A stretch of DNA of 64,000 bases from Pectinophora gossypiella. Taxonomy: Eukaryota; Arthropoda; Insecta; Lepidoptera; Gelechiidae. The stretch spans positions 7,233,438 to 7,297,437 of the forward strand of contig NC_065415.1 of NCBI RefSeq assembly GCF_024362695.1, written 5' to 3'. This document shows positions 11,901 through 17,435 of the stretch, in pieces; within the stretch, counting starts at the first letter, position 1; each line of letters opens with the position of its first letter. A program made the position numbers and the translations under genes. The notes under the pieces are model-generated. The model made no database searches. It was given only the letters and a program-made list of their open reading frames with translations, and had not been told where the DNA came from.

Positions 11901-14900
11901 TTCAAGTATGGATTAAATTGCAGTTTTGGTGGGTTAAAAGCGAAGTAAGCGGGTTGATGTTGCATGACAGGAGGTTTCATGGGGTTATTAAAATTGAATG
12001 GTTTGGGTATGTATGCATTGGGCATTGGCATATTTACAGGAGGTTTGTAACTGTGTGAATTAAAATTTTGTTTCGGAAACCCTTCGCTCTTTTGTTTAAG
12101 ATACAGGGCGTTTAATTCTTCCTGTACATATTCCAGTGCCTGTTCTATAGTACTAGGACGCATGCACCTTATACGAGACCCTAGCGGATCATTTAAGCCG
12201 CGCACGTATGCCTGCATTGTTAATTTCCTGTACAAGTCGCGTTTAGCTTCGATTGTGGTGGGAACGGTTTCGTGTAAGGTGACATAAGTCATGATAGTCG
12301 AGAAAAGCGTTTGACACTTAGCATAAAATTCTTGCGGGGTGAGATTCCCTTGTGTCTGGAGTGCGAGGTCGTTATAGAGGGCGGTCTCATCCCTCTGGTC
12401 AGTAAAATTATTTATAAGGACATTCTTAATCCCATACCAGTTGTCTGGAATGCCATTTGAATTAATTGTCCTGGCTGCTGGACCGGTGATTTTGTTTAAG
12501 ATGCCATTCAACAAACATAGGTTACTTAAATGATTACCTGGAATTATGTAAGTTTCCACTAACTCATCACAGAGCCTAACGAACCTCGTCAACACGTTAG
12601 GGTTCCCGTCAAAATCGGGTACCAGGCGGAGGGCCTTATATATGACATCAGGATCAGCTGCCATAATGTCCTCTATACTATCTGGACTACCAGATTCAAA
12701 ATCTATATTTCTAAACCTATCAATTTGCGAGACCCTAGACTGCCTATTCACAGTCCGAGGGGTTCTACTACTAGGGTGGAAAATTTTGAATTTTCCTTAG
12801 ATACTAAAGGGCAAAAGGGAATAGCAACACTATGAAGAAAATTAGCGGTGCACTTACTTGAACATTTCTCTCGGTTTCTCTGAGCGGCTATCGATGTCTG
12901 GATAACTCCGGCGTGGACCTCGTGGGTGTAGAATCTCGGTGAAGACTTGATAGTCAATTAGCGACGACGACGGTTTCGATGTGAGAAAAAGTCTTTCGCG
13001 CACTAACCCGAGTATCCTACCGACTGCGCCAATTACGTAGGCTGTAGCCGGAGGACTCAAAAAAAACCGAAAAGATTTCTAAACTATTTAATTAAATTTA
13101 AATGTATTACAAAGTAATTAATTATTAACTTATAACTAAAGCCTATTGACTCGACCGATGTGAGTATCGAAGTGAAGCGCCGGGGTCGTCACGTAGGCCA
13201 GCAGGCACGAGGCACGAGGCGCAGCATCAGCAGTTTACTTCATATTGCGAAATTATATAGCATAGGCAAAATAATGGTGCCGTGTGCAGTGTCGTCATAT
13301 GTCAGCGATTCCCTTTAGGTACTGTCGCGTAACATGCTCAAGCCAACTATGTTTGTAAACACTGCATTACTAAGTCATTGGTAAAGTCCCGTACCGGGGT
13401 TCGAATTGGCGCTCCCTGTTTGATAAGAATAAGACAGGACCAGAGCGACTAACACAGGTATTTAATATGTATATCAAGGAAAATATTGTATAAGATTTTA
13501 ATTAGAGGCTATTATTAACTGAGGTCAAAGTAAATCATAAACCATTTAAGTGCCACATCTGTTTGAGATTATGTTGACCCGTGCCCTTTAACAAGTACTT
13601 GATGTTATTTCAATGACGTCCAATTTAAAATTAGTTTTACCTTTAACAATATAGAAGTCATCATCATAAATACAATAGGCTCGCCCTAAATTACGTGGGA
13701 TCTCAACATTGCTGGCGACGAGTGTACAGGTATACTTATATCTCAACCTACCCCTTCGGGGCATAACATTTTATTACTCCTTTTTTATTGAAAGTACCTA
13801 CTTAAATTATTATTTATCAACTATTGAAGTCTTCTTCTACGATAGAAGAAGAAGAAGATTGAAGTCAAGTCACGTGGTATCCAGGATTTGTGCCCGGTTA
13901 ATGGCAATAAAAACATAGCTGGCGAGGAGTGGGTGATGCTATACATTTCTGCCTACCCCTTCGGGGATACAGGCTTGATGTTATGTTATGTTACTAATGT
14001 TTATAATTTGCCAAAGAGTTTCAACTCATGACTGTCTGACAGCCGAGTTTAAACAAAAACCATAAATTGTAATGAACTAACTTATCACTATGTATTATGC
14101 AATTTTTTTTTTGTTTTGGTTTTCCCCGAAGGGTAAGGCAAAGGGAAATATGCCCATATAGTCATGTCTGACGTATTTTTTTTCTTGATGATTAATGAAA
14201 TGATGAAAGATGATGATGATGAAACCTAAGCCCCCACCCTCGGAGTAGACTCCTACTCCGAACCCCAAACGAATTAACTCAAAAGTCCGCATAAACTTTT
14301 GAGTCATGAAGCGGCTTCCCGGCACGAAGCGAAAATAGGCAGATACACTTTGTTCATTGAATACTCCAATATAATAACACTCGCGAATGTCTTCCGACTA
14401 ACTTAATGCGATCATTAACCACAAAACACCACTTCGTATTAATTATTTAGATTACTCAACGAAGAAAGCAACTGTCCCGTTCCCGTTTCCCGCCGAAAAG
14501 CCATGTATTATGCAATAAGCATTATGAAATAAGCATGTTTAATAAAAAAAAGTCACTGCGGTCTAGTGGTTCACCGAGTGCCTTCTCAAACGGGGAGCGC
14601 CAGTTCGATCTCCGGTACCGGACTTGCACCAATGAGTTGTTAATTTATCTTAAGTGCAGTTTTCACTGACACAGTTGGCCGGACCATTAGAGACGGCGAT
14701 ACGGCTCACTCACCCATCACGTTGGTCTAACATTTTTAATGTTTTTACGTGACTTATTGTAGATTTTCTTCAGATGGCATTAACTACTTGGCCGGACAAA
14801 GTTGGTCTAACAGAAAGCTCGGCGAGATGTGGGTAATTAGTTCACCTTGCGTTGGATGTACATTTGACATTGGGATACTTATGTAAACTTACTTGATGCG

Positions 14901-15753
14901 GCCGAAGTAACAGTTCTTCAAGCCTTTAGCCACTCCGTCTATCATGGTGATATTAACAAGCCCAAGGACAGACACAGAAATGTTCTTAATCACATAAGGG
15001 TCGAAAGGTGGGATCCCATTCTCAGGCAAGCCAGTTTTGGCGACAGTTTGCAGTGATTCCGTATATAACTTTTTCTGGCAAGCGTTGTCTTTTACGCTGC
15101 ATCTTTTCTTTTGTAGCTCGTCCACTGAAAATTATAATCAATATTAAGTAATCTCATTGTCTATTTAGCTAGAAATGACAATTTTGTACTTAGTTTTTGT
15201 AGGGGATTGGGCTCTAAGAAGAGTATCTTAAGACATTATTTATAATTTGACGTCATAACATCACAACAGCTGCCACGGTCTCGTGGTTGGAGCGTTGGCC
15301 TCACGATCTGGAGGTACGGGTTTAATTCCCGATGTGGAAATTGTCGAAATCACTTTTGTGGGACTGTTCTTGGTTTGGTTAACCAGCCCACACACCTTCA
15401 CCAACCAGCTCTGGAGCAGTGATCCCCTCCGGTTCATTGAGGGGAGGCATGTGCCCTTTAGTAGGACGTATAAAGGCTATTTATTATTATTATCTAGTAG
15501 GCTGAACGTTTTCTAACGTTTAGAAAAACTATTCGTGGTTTAAAATACTTTTGCATTGATGCTAATATTCTTAAATCGTCTTCAGTAGACGGGCTTTTTC
15601 CGATCATGGTATAAAAACAGATACAATCCGTGGTTTTCATTGAAATTCTGCTTTACCGGGAATCAGGAATTTTAAAATAAAAAACTTACCAAATGCCGAT
15701 TCACAAATCAAGAATGCCGCGACGAAAACTAAAAACGAAAAATTACGAAACAT
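2980..15753 (-). CDS. Takeout/JHBP-family secreted protein, gene 1
   Basis: Five exons on the minus strand: 15690-15753, 14893-15124, 4774-4925, 3656-3811 and 2980-3155. All junctions are GT-AG, phases are 1, 2, 1, 1, and the 780-nt total encodes 259 residues. Residues 1-21 form a signal peptide. The family Cys pair is C30/C37. A GIPPFDPY motif follows, then CDVTIKGNYKV, a glycine-rich GGSTVHGEGFGKV and FAANNLYI. The last exon carries NWNF, FGKPFVDTAMD and HKFFDVTPTRYYLL. Proteins of this family fold as an alpha-wrap around a lipid-binding tunnel and circulate or act in sensillar fluid. The ligand here cannot be read from sequence. Intron 2 is 9,967 bp because it holds a complete errantivirus at 5833-13334 in the same orientation as the gene. 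Without the insertion it would be about 2.46 kb. The coding sequence itself is undamaged. Confidence 0.92.
5690..5832 (-). repeat. SINE family C, distal part (split by errantivirus)
   Basis: Carries the blocks CGACTATATCCCAATCGGGG, GGTACATCCATCGCGTGATG and TATACCAACGTGAT, then ATCGCCGTCTATAATGCT. It breaks exactly at the LTR, and the rest of the element resumes at 13339. Compare the plus-strand copy at 14549-14850, which reads continuously through the corresponding point. Confidence 0.8.
5833..6136 (-). repeat. Errantivirus 3' LTR
   Basis: On the minus strand it runs from TGTTACGCGACAG to GCCTACGTAATT. I see no difference from 13031-13334. The right boundary is set by the purine tract and the left by the TGCT target duplication. 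Confidence 0.95.
6137..6150 (-). promoter_or_regulatory. Polypurine tract of the errantivirus
   Basis: On the minus strand it reads TCTAAGGGGGGAGA and directly abuts the 3' LTR. This is the usual position of the plus-strand DNA primer in reverse transcription. Confidence 0.85.
6158..7921 (-). CDS. env: Errantivirus envelope (Env) glycoprotein
   Basis: A 587-codon frame whose 5' end overlaps the pol end by about 110 nt. A hydrophobic signal-peptide core lies at residues 21-31. The furin-type site REKR at 123-126 is followed at once by a conserved glycine-rich segment starting GLVDGLGSVIK, the fusion-peptide region of the errantivirus/baculovirus-F class. Several N-x-S/T sites are present. A membrane anchor lies at about 522-540, with a 47-residue cytoplasmic tail. 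In this group Env comes from a spliced RNA. A strong acceptor (TTGTTGCAG) lets an exon begin at 7862, so the first 20 codons of the open frame are probably not translated. The frame is unbroken. Envelope activity cannot be judged from sequence. Confidence 0.9.
   Translation of the reverse strand: MALSLSLDLNVYRKQPNCCRFLIALILSVVTANEIRLESLDDGPGVLPFKLGPTRLVTHYHSFLQYIELTKIEDRITSVRTQISNIKNILRNDTYMLYEVQLTYLISKLDKATYQLTSLEPHREKRGLVDGLGSVIKSLTGNLDYTDALKYNDAINTLKNNQDKLSSQINNHISLSKEWILHQSSVISQIANNQIKINETLHLLLDKGVYAESTLIKYAKLAQFLTIISDNVDELSNELRRIEDIIAFTRTSSTHHSMLGIDILGKMLDKLKELYNKDQLLDIELREYYDVMETGSYYTGTQIVIVFRVPIISHFSYDLYKLPIAPNRNRQVLIPPYPLIATNGESYVYIEAECPKLSTRYLCKEKVNQQIRTGPDCIQKLITDQTLDDSCRKTTITLLKETIEKLDDRHYVVVLPRPTKVQLTCERDEFRTLDGSYLVNIPYHCSLRTTELTIYNSNDRVEGQPIKILNIPIDIQTNSATQPPITLGSINLDELRDIQDKIISQTPTQLDNLSTLSLYHTTIPLYVVMLSAVVLIAIILYQKYAKCSQTPNNRRDPAHTYEDPENTSAPHPDTTKRAATFSLNILK
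7809..11408 (-). CDS. pol: Errantivirus Pol polyprotein (protease, RT, RNase H, integrase)
   Basis: A frame of about 1,199 codons with no ATG at its start; the first codon of the long frame here is GTG. It is most likely reached from gag by -1 frameshifting at 11420-11426. The aspartic protease motif is LLIDTGA (D24). RT spans about 275-450 with LRMPMGLKNSPSTFQ and the catalytic YLDD at 433-436. RNase H starts near 575 (LTTDASNFAIGAV). The HHCC zinc motif is at 851-892. The integrase core has D922, D975 and E1011, and the last two have exactly 35 residues between them (D,D-35-E). No stop or frameshift is seen, so the enzyme set appears intact. The 3' end overlaps env. Confidence 0.93.
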   Translation of the reverse strand: MNLQTQRQLPYIEILNPPLKLLIDTGANQSFLSPDAAEKYYSHIQLNIDPFEVTNIHGTSRNNYSLTMPCFSEINDEDDIKLFIYKFHDHFDGLIGLDLLTKWEAKIDLKELTLTTRNTVNKIKLFNSRNVNLYEDIIPANSSKLIRLPINASDGDVIVEEQMLCNCLIHECITNVKNNRGIVEVENQTNNDIIFSLDRPAVAEICNIECKRTEERLTSRARDVISRLRTEHLNPEEKANLTQLCSRYSDIFYIEGEPLTFTNKIKHNIKTTDEIPVYTKSYRYPFVHREEVRSQIGKMLEQNIIRPSASAWSSPIWIVPKKTDASGKVKWRLVVDFRKLNEKTLDDKYPIPNITDVLDKLGNCQYFTTLDLASGFYQVEMNPLDIPKTAFNVEHGHFEFLRMPMGLKNSPSTFQRVMDNVLRDLQNTICLVYLDDIIVFSTSLQEHMVNLEKVFQRLRESNFKIQMDKSEFLKLETAYLGHVISRDGIKPNPDKIKAIESYPLPRTTKQIKQFLGLLGYYRKFIPDFSRITKILTHCLKKGKHITLDSNYINCFEKCKRLLTNDPILQYPDFTREFVLTTDASNFAIGAVLSQGPIGSDKPISYASRTLNESEINYSTIEKELLAIVWATKYFRPYLFGRKFKIITDHKPLQWLMNLKEPNSRLTRWRLKLSEYNYTIIYKKGKCNTNADALSRIELNNEETNSMVANPTDHPPTLNNSDTNTVHTDQENPILEIPITDEPLNKFHRQLCLTIVGDIKKRPIVTKPFESHTRISIQLSESNLEDDLINAVKEYVNPKVKTGLLINPPQGMYKLVPILQDKFKNSAMSLVLTKTELENVKEYLRQQDIIRHYHDGKTNHRGINECYLALSRKYFWPKMRDQIAKFINECTICGQAKYDRNPIRQQFNVVPPATKPFEIVHMDLFTAQNEKYVTFIDVFSKYGQAYHLRDGTALSVLQALLQFSTHHGLPLTIITDQGTEFTNQMFAEFTRTHKIVHHKTLANAPNDNGSIERFHSTLLEHLRILRLQHKNEAIINLMPYAIIAYNSSVHSFTKCRPYDVINGHLDARDPLDIDISAHLMQQYILSHKNQMLTVYNIINETSLGNRTALIENRNKTREPEQEYQPQQQIFVSNPSAGRQKIAPRYTQDTVLADLPIHIYTSKKRGPIAKSRLKRVPKTAKLLQVPDSPDSERSNGERDKA
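11411..12664 (-). CDS. gag: Errantivirus Gag protein
   Basis: The frame is open from about 12751, but its first ATG is at 12662-12664, giving about 417 codons. The upstream 29 codons contain no ATG. An N-terminal block containing LVPDFDGNP and TRFVRLCDEL matches the capsid start of errantivirus Gag. The C-terminal third is rich in Pro, Asn, Tyr and Gln and lacks a CCHC knuckle, as is usual for this group. The stop is TAG at 11411-11413. The frame ends in a lysine-rich stretch that contains the slippery heptamer. Confidence 0.88.
   Translation of the reverse strand: MAADPDVIYKALRLVPDFDGNPNVLTRFVRLCDELVETYIIPGNHLSNLCLLNGILNKITGPAARTINSNGIPDNWYGIKNVLINNFTDQRDETALYNDLALQTQGNLTPQEFYAKCQTLFSTIMTYVTLHETVPTTIEAKRDLYRKLTMQAYVRGLNDPLGSRIRCMRPSTIEQALEYVQEELNALYLKQKSEGFPKQNFNSHSYKPPVNMPMPNAYIPKPFNFNNPMKPPVMQHQPAYFAFNPPKLQFNPYLNQPRMPTRTQQMFSAPPPNYNPRSNVFKLPPRPYSGPKPMSGVSHFQPRVLPPTTHDWSKHGNPPPSNYFKTRDVNLHAIYPNDVNVNECMPYDDYATYYQPEYYEQGSYYTAYDSHNGYEYDNTNFVYEEQSEVTYEQGEQSQPSADDNQDFQVATTSKKSK
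11420..11426 (-). promoter_or_regulatory. Predicted -1 ribosomal frameshift site, A_AAA_AAG
   Basis: On the minus strand the heptamer AAAAAAG is in the gag frame as A AAA AAG, six bases before the gag stop codon. A -1 slip here places the ribosome exactly in the pol frame, which has no ATG of its own nearby. Slippery-site use is inferred from position and motif. Confidence 0.8.
12858..12865 (-). other. Predicted leader mini-exon end supplying the env start codon
   Basis: In the untranslated leader upstream of gag, an ATG at 12863-12865 is followed five bases later by a consensus donor GTAAGT (12852-12857). Joining 12858 to the acceptor at 7862 keeps the env frame open directly into the signal-peptide core. 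Without splicing, the same ATG opens a three-codon upstream ORF. This is inference from sequence. Confidence 0.65.
13013..13030 (-). promoter_or_regulatory. Primer binding site, tRNA-Ser type
   Basis: Immediately after the 5' LTR the minus strand reads GGCGCAGTCGGTAGGATA. The preceding T is the last LTR base. TGGCGCAGTCGG is the sequence I associate with tRNA-Ser-primed errantiviruses such as 17.6 and 297. Confidence 0.75.
13031..13334 (-). repeat. Errantivirus 5' LTR with promoter
   Basis: Appears identical to 5833-6136. On the minus strand a GCTATATAAT element lies roughly 80 bp into the LTR and is a candidate TATA box for the proviral transcript. Confidence 0.93.
13339..13470 (-). repeat. 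SINE family C, tRNA-like head part (split by errantivirus)
   Basis: Continues the element broken at 5832. It holds a GCCAACTATGTTTG block, then CCCGTACCGGGGTTCGAATT with a B-box-like core, then the A-box end. Together with 5690-5832 it makes one minus-oriented SINE interrupted by the provirus. Confidence 0.78.
13690..13980. repeat. Two direct copies of a short SINE tail
   Basis: GCTGGCGACGAGTG near 13710 and GCTGGCGAGGAGTG near 13919 are each followed by a CCTACCCCTTCGGGG block. This gives two homologous segments about 210 bp apart. Related sequence occurs near 17729-17800 and 34247-34330. Confidence 0.5.
14099..14503 (-). repeat. Dispersed repeat, inverted partner of 19887-20180
   Basis: Shares, in opposite orientation, the blocks GGTTTTCCCCGAAGGGTAAG, TTCATTGAATACTCC, ATGCGATCATTAACCACAAA and GTCCCGTTCCCG with 19887-20180. 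The edges look like a degraded non-autonomous transposon. I see no coding content. Confidence 0.65.
14549..14850 (+). repeat. SINE family C, near complete copy
   Basis: The tRNA-like head includes CTGCGGTCTAGTGGTTCACC and a B-box-like AGTTCGATCTCC. The body has GTTGGCCGGACCATTAGAGA and ATCACGTTGGTCTAACA, and the tail has AGAAAGCTCGGCGAG and GGATGTACATTTGAC. It is interrupted at 14733-14800 by a second retroposon. It serves as the uninterrupted reference for the errantivirus integration site. Confidence 0.72.
14733..14800 (-). repeat. Retroposon fragment nested in SINE C
   Basis: A 68-bp insert flanked by a perfect 12-bp duplication GTTGGTCTAACA (14721-14732 and 14801-14812). Its T-rich left edge suggests a minus-strand retroposon with an A-rich tail. 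The same sequence with a T tract occurs at 33540-33610. Confidence 0.7.
15269..15487 (+). repeat. SINE family A, diverged copy with internal deletion
   Basis: Has head, B-box-like GGGTTTAATTCCC, partial body, and the tail reading GGTTCATTGAGGGGAGGCAT. It lies in intron 1 of Takeout gene 1. A chance open frame across it (15283-15516) is not a gene. Confidence 0.7.
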
Positions 15754-15810
15754 TTTTGAAGTGATCGCTTCAATGTCTTTCGTACGAATGCAGTTTTACT
15801 AAATGAATTC

Positions 15811-15820
15811 CTTATAAATA
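15811..15820 (-). promoter_or_regulatory. TATA-like box of Takeout gene 1
   Basis: The minus strand reads TATTTATAAG, about 60 bp upstream of the ATG at 15751-15753. The position resembles those of the three paralogues. Confidence 0.55.
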
Positions 15821-16146
15821 ACAACAAACTACTAACATGCGTATAACTTAAGGCCGAAATAGTATACCGGCAATAACTGGTTTCATTAGCAATTTTAAAA
15901 TTTTATTACGATCTCCGTGTAGAGGACCTTAGGAAATCTAAAAATAACCGGCCAAGTTCGATGCAAACTAGCGCGTTGAGTATTATGCACAATGAATTTA
16001 TTTATACATTCAGTTCGCAACCCTTTCCGCAACTGCGACGCGCCCTTAGAAGGTTTTTTTATTTATTGAAGTTTTACTTTATACAAGTTCACTACAGTCT
16101 CACCAAATTTCACGCTGTAGGTATGTAGTATCGTTTTTCGTTTAGA

Positions 16147-16249
16147 CTAAGGGCGCTTACAGACTATCGACGACGTCGTCAAACGTTGCCGCGGCAAGTC
16201 GCCGACGACGTCGTCGACTCCATCGTCGTGCGTCTGTAAGCGCCCTAAG
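16147..16249. repeat. GC-rich foldback MITE
   Basis: Ends are inverted repeats, CTAAGGGCGCTTACAGAC and GTCTGTAAGCGCCCTAAG. The about 70-bp interior is built from CGACGACGTCGTC-like palindromes, very different in base composition from its surroundings. The whole segment can fold on itself. Confidence 0.7.
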
Positions 16250-16319
16250 AGCAAAAACAATTGAAGAAAACATGTTCTTGTGTGTGCAGTAGTTGGACAT
16301 ATAATCTGTTTATATTATG

Positions 16320-16527
16320 TTTGCTGCTTGTCTTCCCGGGCATGTCGTAAAATCCGACAGAAAAATTGTGTCCTTTCTACATGGACAATTTATAATGGGT
16401 GATAGGCTGATCCCTTGGTACCATAAGGTTCAACATAATCCAGCTTATGACTTGGTATCAACACTGACTGCCTTTGATTACTTATGGCTCTGCCCATCTC
16501 ATTAGGGATTATAGGCGTGAGTTTAAG
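16320..16527 (+). repeat. Dispersed repeat family R
   Basis: Same family as 1430-1580 (inverted) and 27425-27625. It contains GTGATAGGCTGATCCCTTGG and ends GGCGTGAGTTTAAGTATG. Confidence 0.6.
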
Positions 16528-16800
16528 TATGAATTGTATGTCGTGTAGGTTTTCAAACAAATAAAACACAAACTGTTACCCAAAACCACACCATGTAATA
16601 TTTGTACATTTACAAAACTTATGGTGTCTAAAAGGTACAAATTTTAAGTAAAGTAAGTAATAATAAAAATATTATATAACTTCAATTAATATGTCGTTTT
16701 TGGATTTTTTTAAACTCTATAATAATTAGGCACTACCTGCCTATTACAACTGCCTAAAGGAAGTCTAAATCGAAAATATAATTTGCCCAGTTTATCAATA

Positions 16801-17030
16801 CAGGGTGTTAATGACATCGTAACTAATATTGAGGGGAATGATTTCGCACATGATTCTGATTTAATATCAAGTGGACATTTCCATCGAAAAATTCACGTCA
16901 TTTTGTTTTTTTTTTATTTTATTTTTTTTTACTTTTGAAATGGAAAATTCTACTTGATAAGTATTAACTCAGAATAATGAGCTGAATCACCCCCCTCAAA
17001 GTTTTCGTTACGTTGTCACTAACACTCTGT
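16801..17030. mobile_element. M1 palindromic MITE
   Basis: Begins CAGGGTGTTAATGACATCGT and ends with its inverted counterpart CACTAACACTCTG, next to TA. The two arms mirror each other through the GGAAAATTC/GTGGACATTTTCC region. M1 is the commonest mobile unit in this window. Confidence 0.8.
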
Positions 17031-17303
17031 ATAGAACGACGGCTGGCGTTGCGGAATTCCTAAATCTATGAAATTTCTTCATAGCATTTATAATAATAAA
17101 TTCTTCGGTACAATTCCGTAATCGCGATATACATATATATCGCGCGTCATTTCGATCTCGACGTCAAATCTCTTTTCATCTCAATCAACCTTGATTTGAT
17201 TAATTACATAAACGCGCTGATGTTCGCCTATTATTCGCACATTTATTATGAGTACGCCCTTATTTACGAGTGTCATTAGGTATACCTAACAAACGAACCT
17301 AAC

Positions 17304-17309
17304 TTTATT
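17304..17309 (-). terminator. Poly(A) signal of Takeout gene 2
   Basis: AATAAA on the minus strand, 127 bp past the stop codon at 17436-17438. Confidence 0.55.
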
Positions 17310-17311
17310 AT

Positions 17312-17405
17312 TCAAGGTGTTAATGGCACCGCACCGAGTACTAAAGGGATGATTCAACTCATTATTCCGAGTTAATATCAGTGCAATTTTCCGTCAGTGC
17401 CAACG
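17312..17405. repeat. Diverged single arm of M1
   Basis: TTCAAGGTGTTAATGGCACC, GATGATTCAACTCATTATTC and CAATTTTCCGTCAG follow the M1 left-arm order, but no right arm is present. Confidence 0.55.
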
Positions 17406-17435
17406 GTGCACTAAAAACTTGTAGAATATCTATTC

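Larger units (their letters stand above)
5833..13334 (-). mobile_element. Complete errantivirus (env-bearing Ty3/gypsy provirus)
   Basis: A 7,502-bp element with 304-bp LTRs that look identical along their whole length and a 4-bp target duplication TGCT (5829-5832 and 13335-13338). The order in the sense direction is 5' LTR, tRNA-Ser-type PBS, gag, pol, env, purine tract, 3' LTR. All three reading frames are open. The layout matches insect errantiviruses of the 17.6/297/TED group: gag without a CCHC knuckle, pol in the -1 frame, and env overlapping the pol end. Identical LTRs imply a very recent insertion. It sits in intron 2 of Takeout gene 1, in sense orientation. Confidence 0.95.

Noticed and set aside
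7873..12058. Several plus-strand open frames across the errantivirus (for example 7873-8181, 8571-8957, 10684-11142, 11762-12058)
   Set aside because: They are antisense shadows of gag and pol with no domain of their own.
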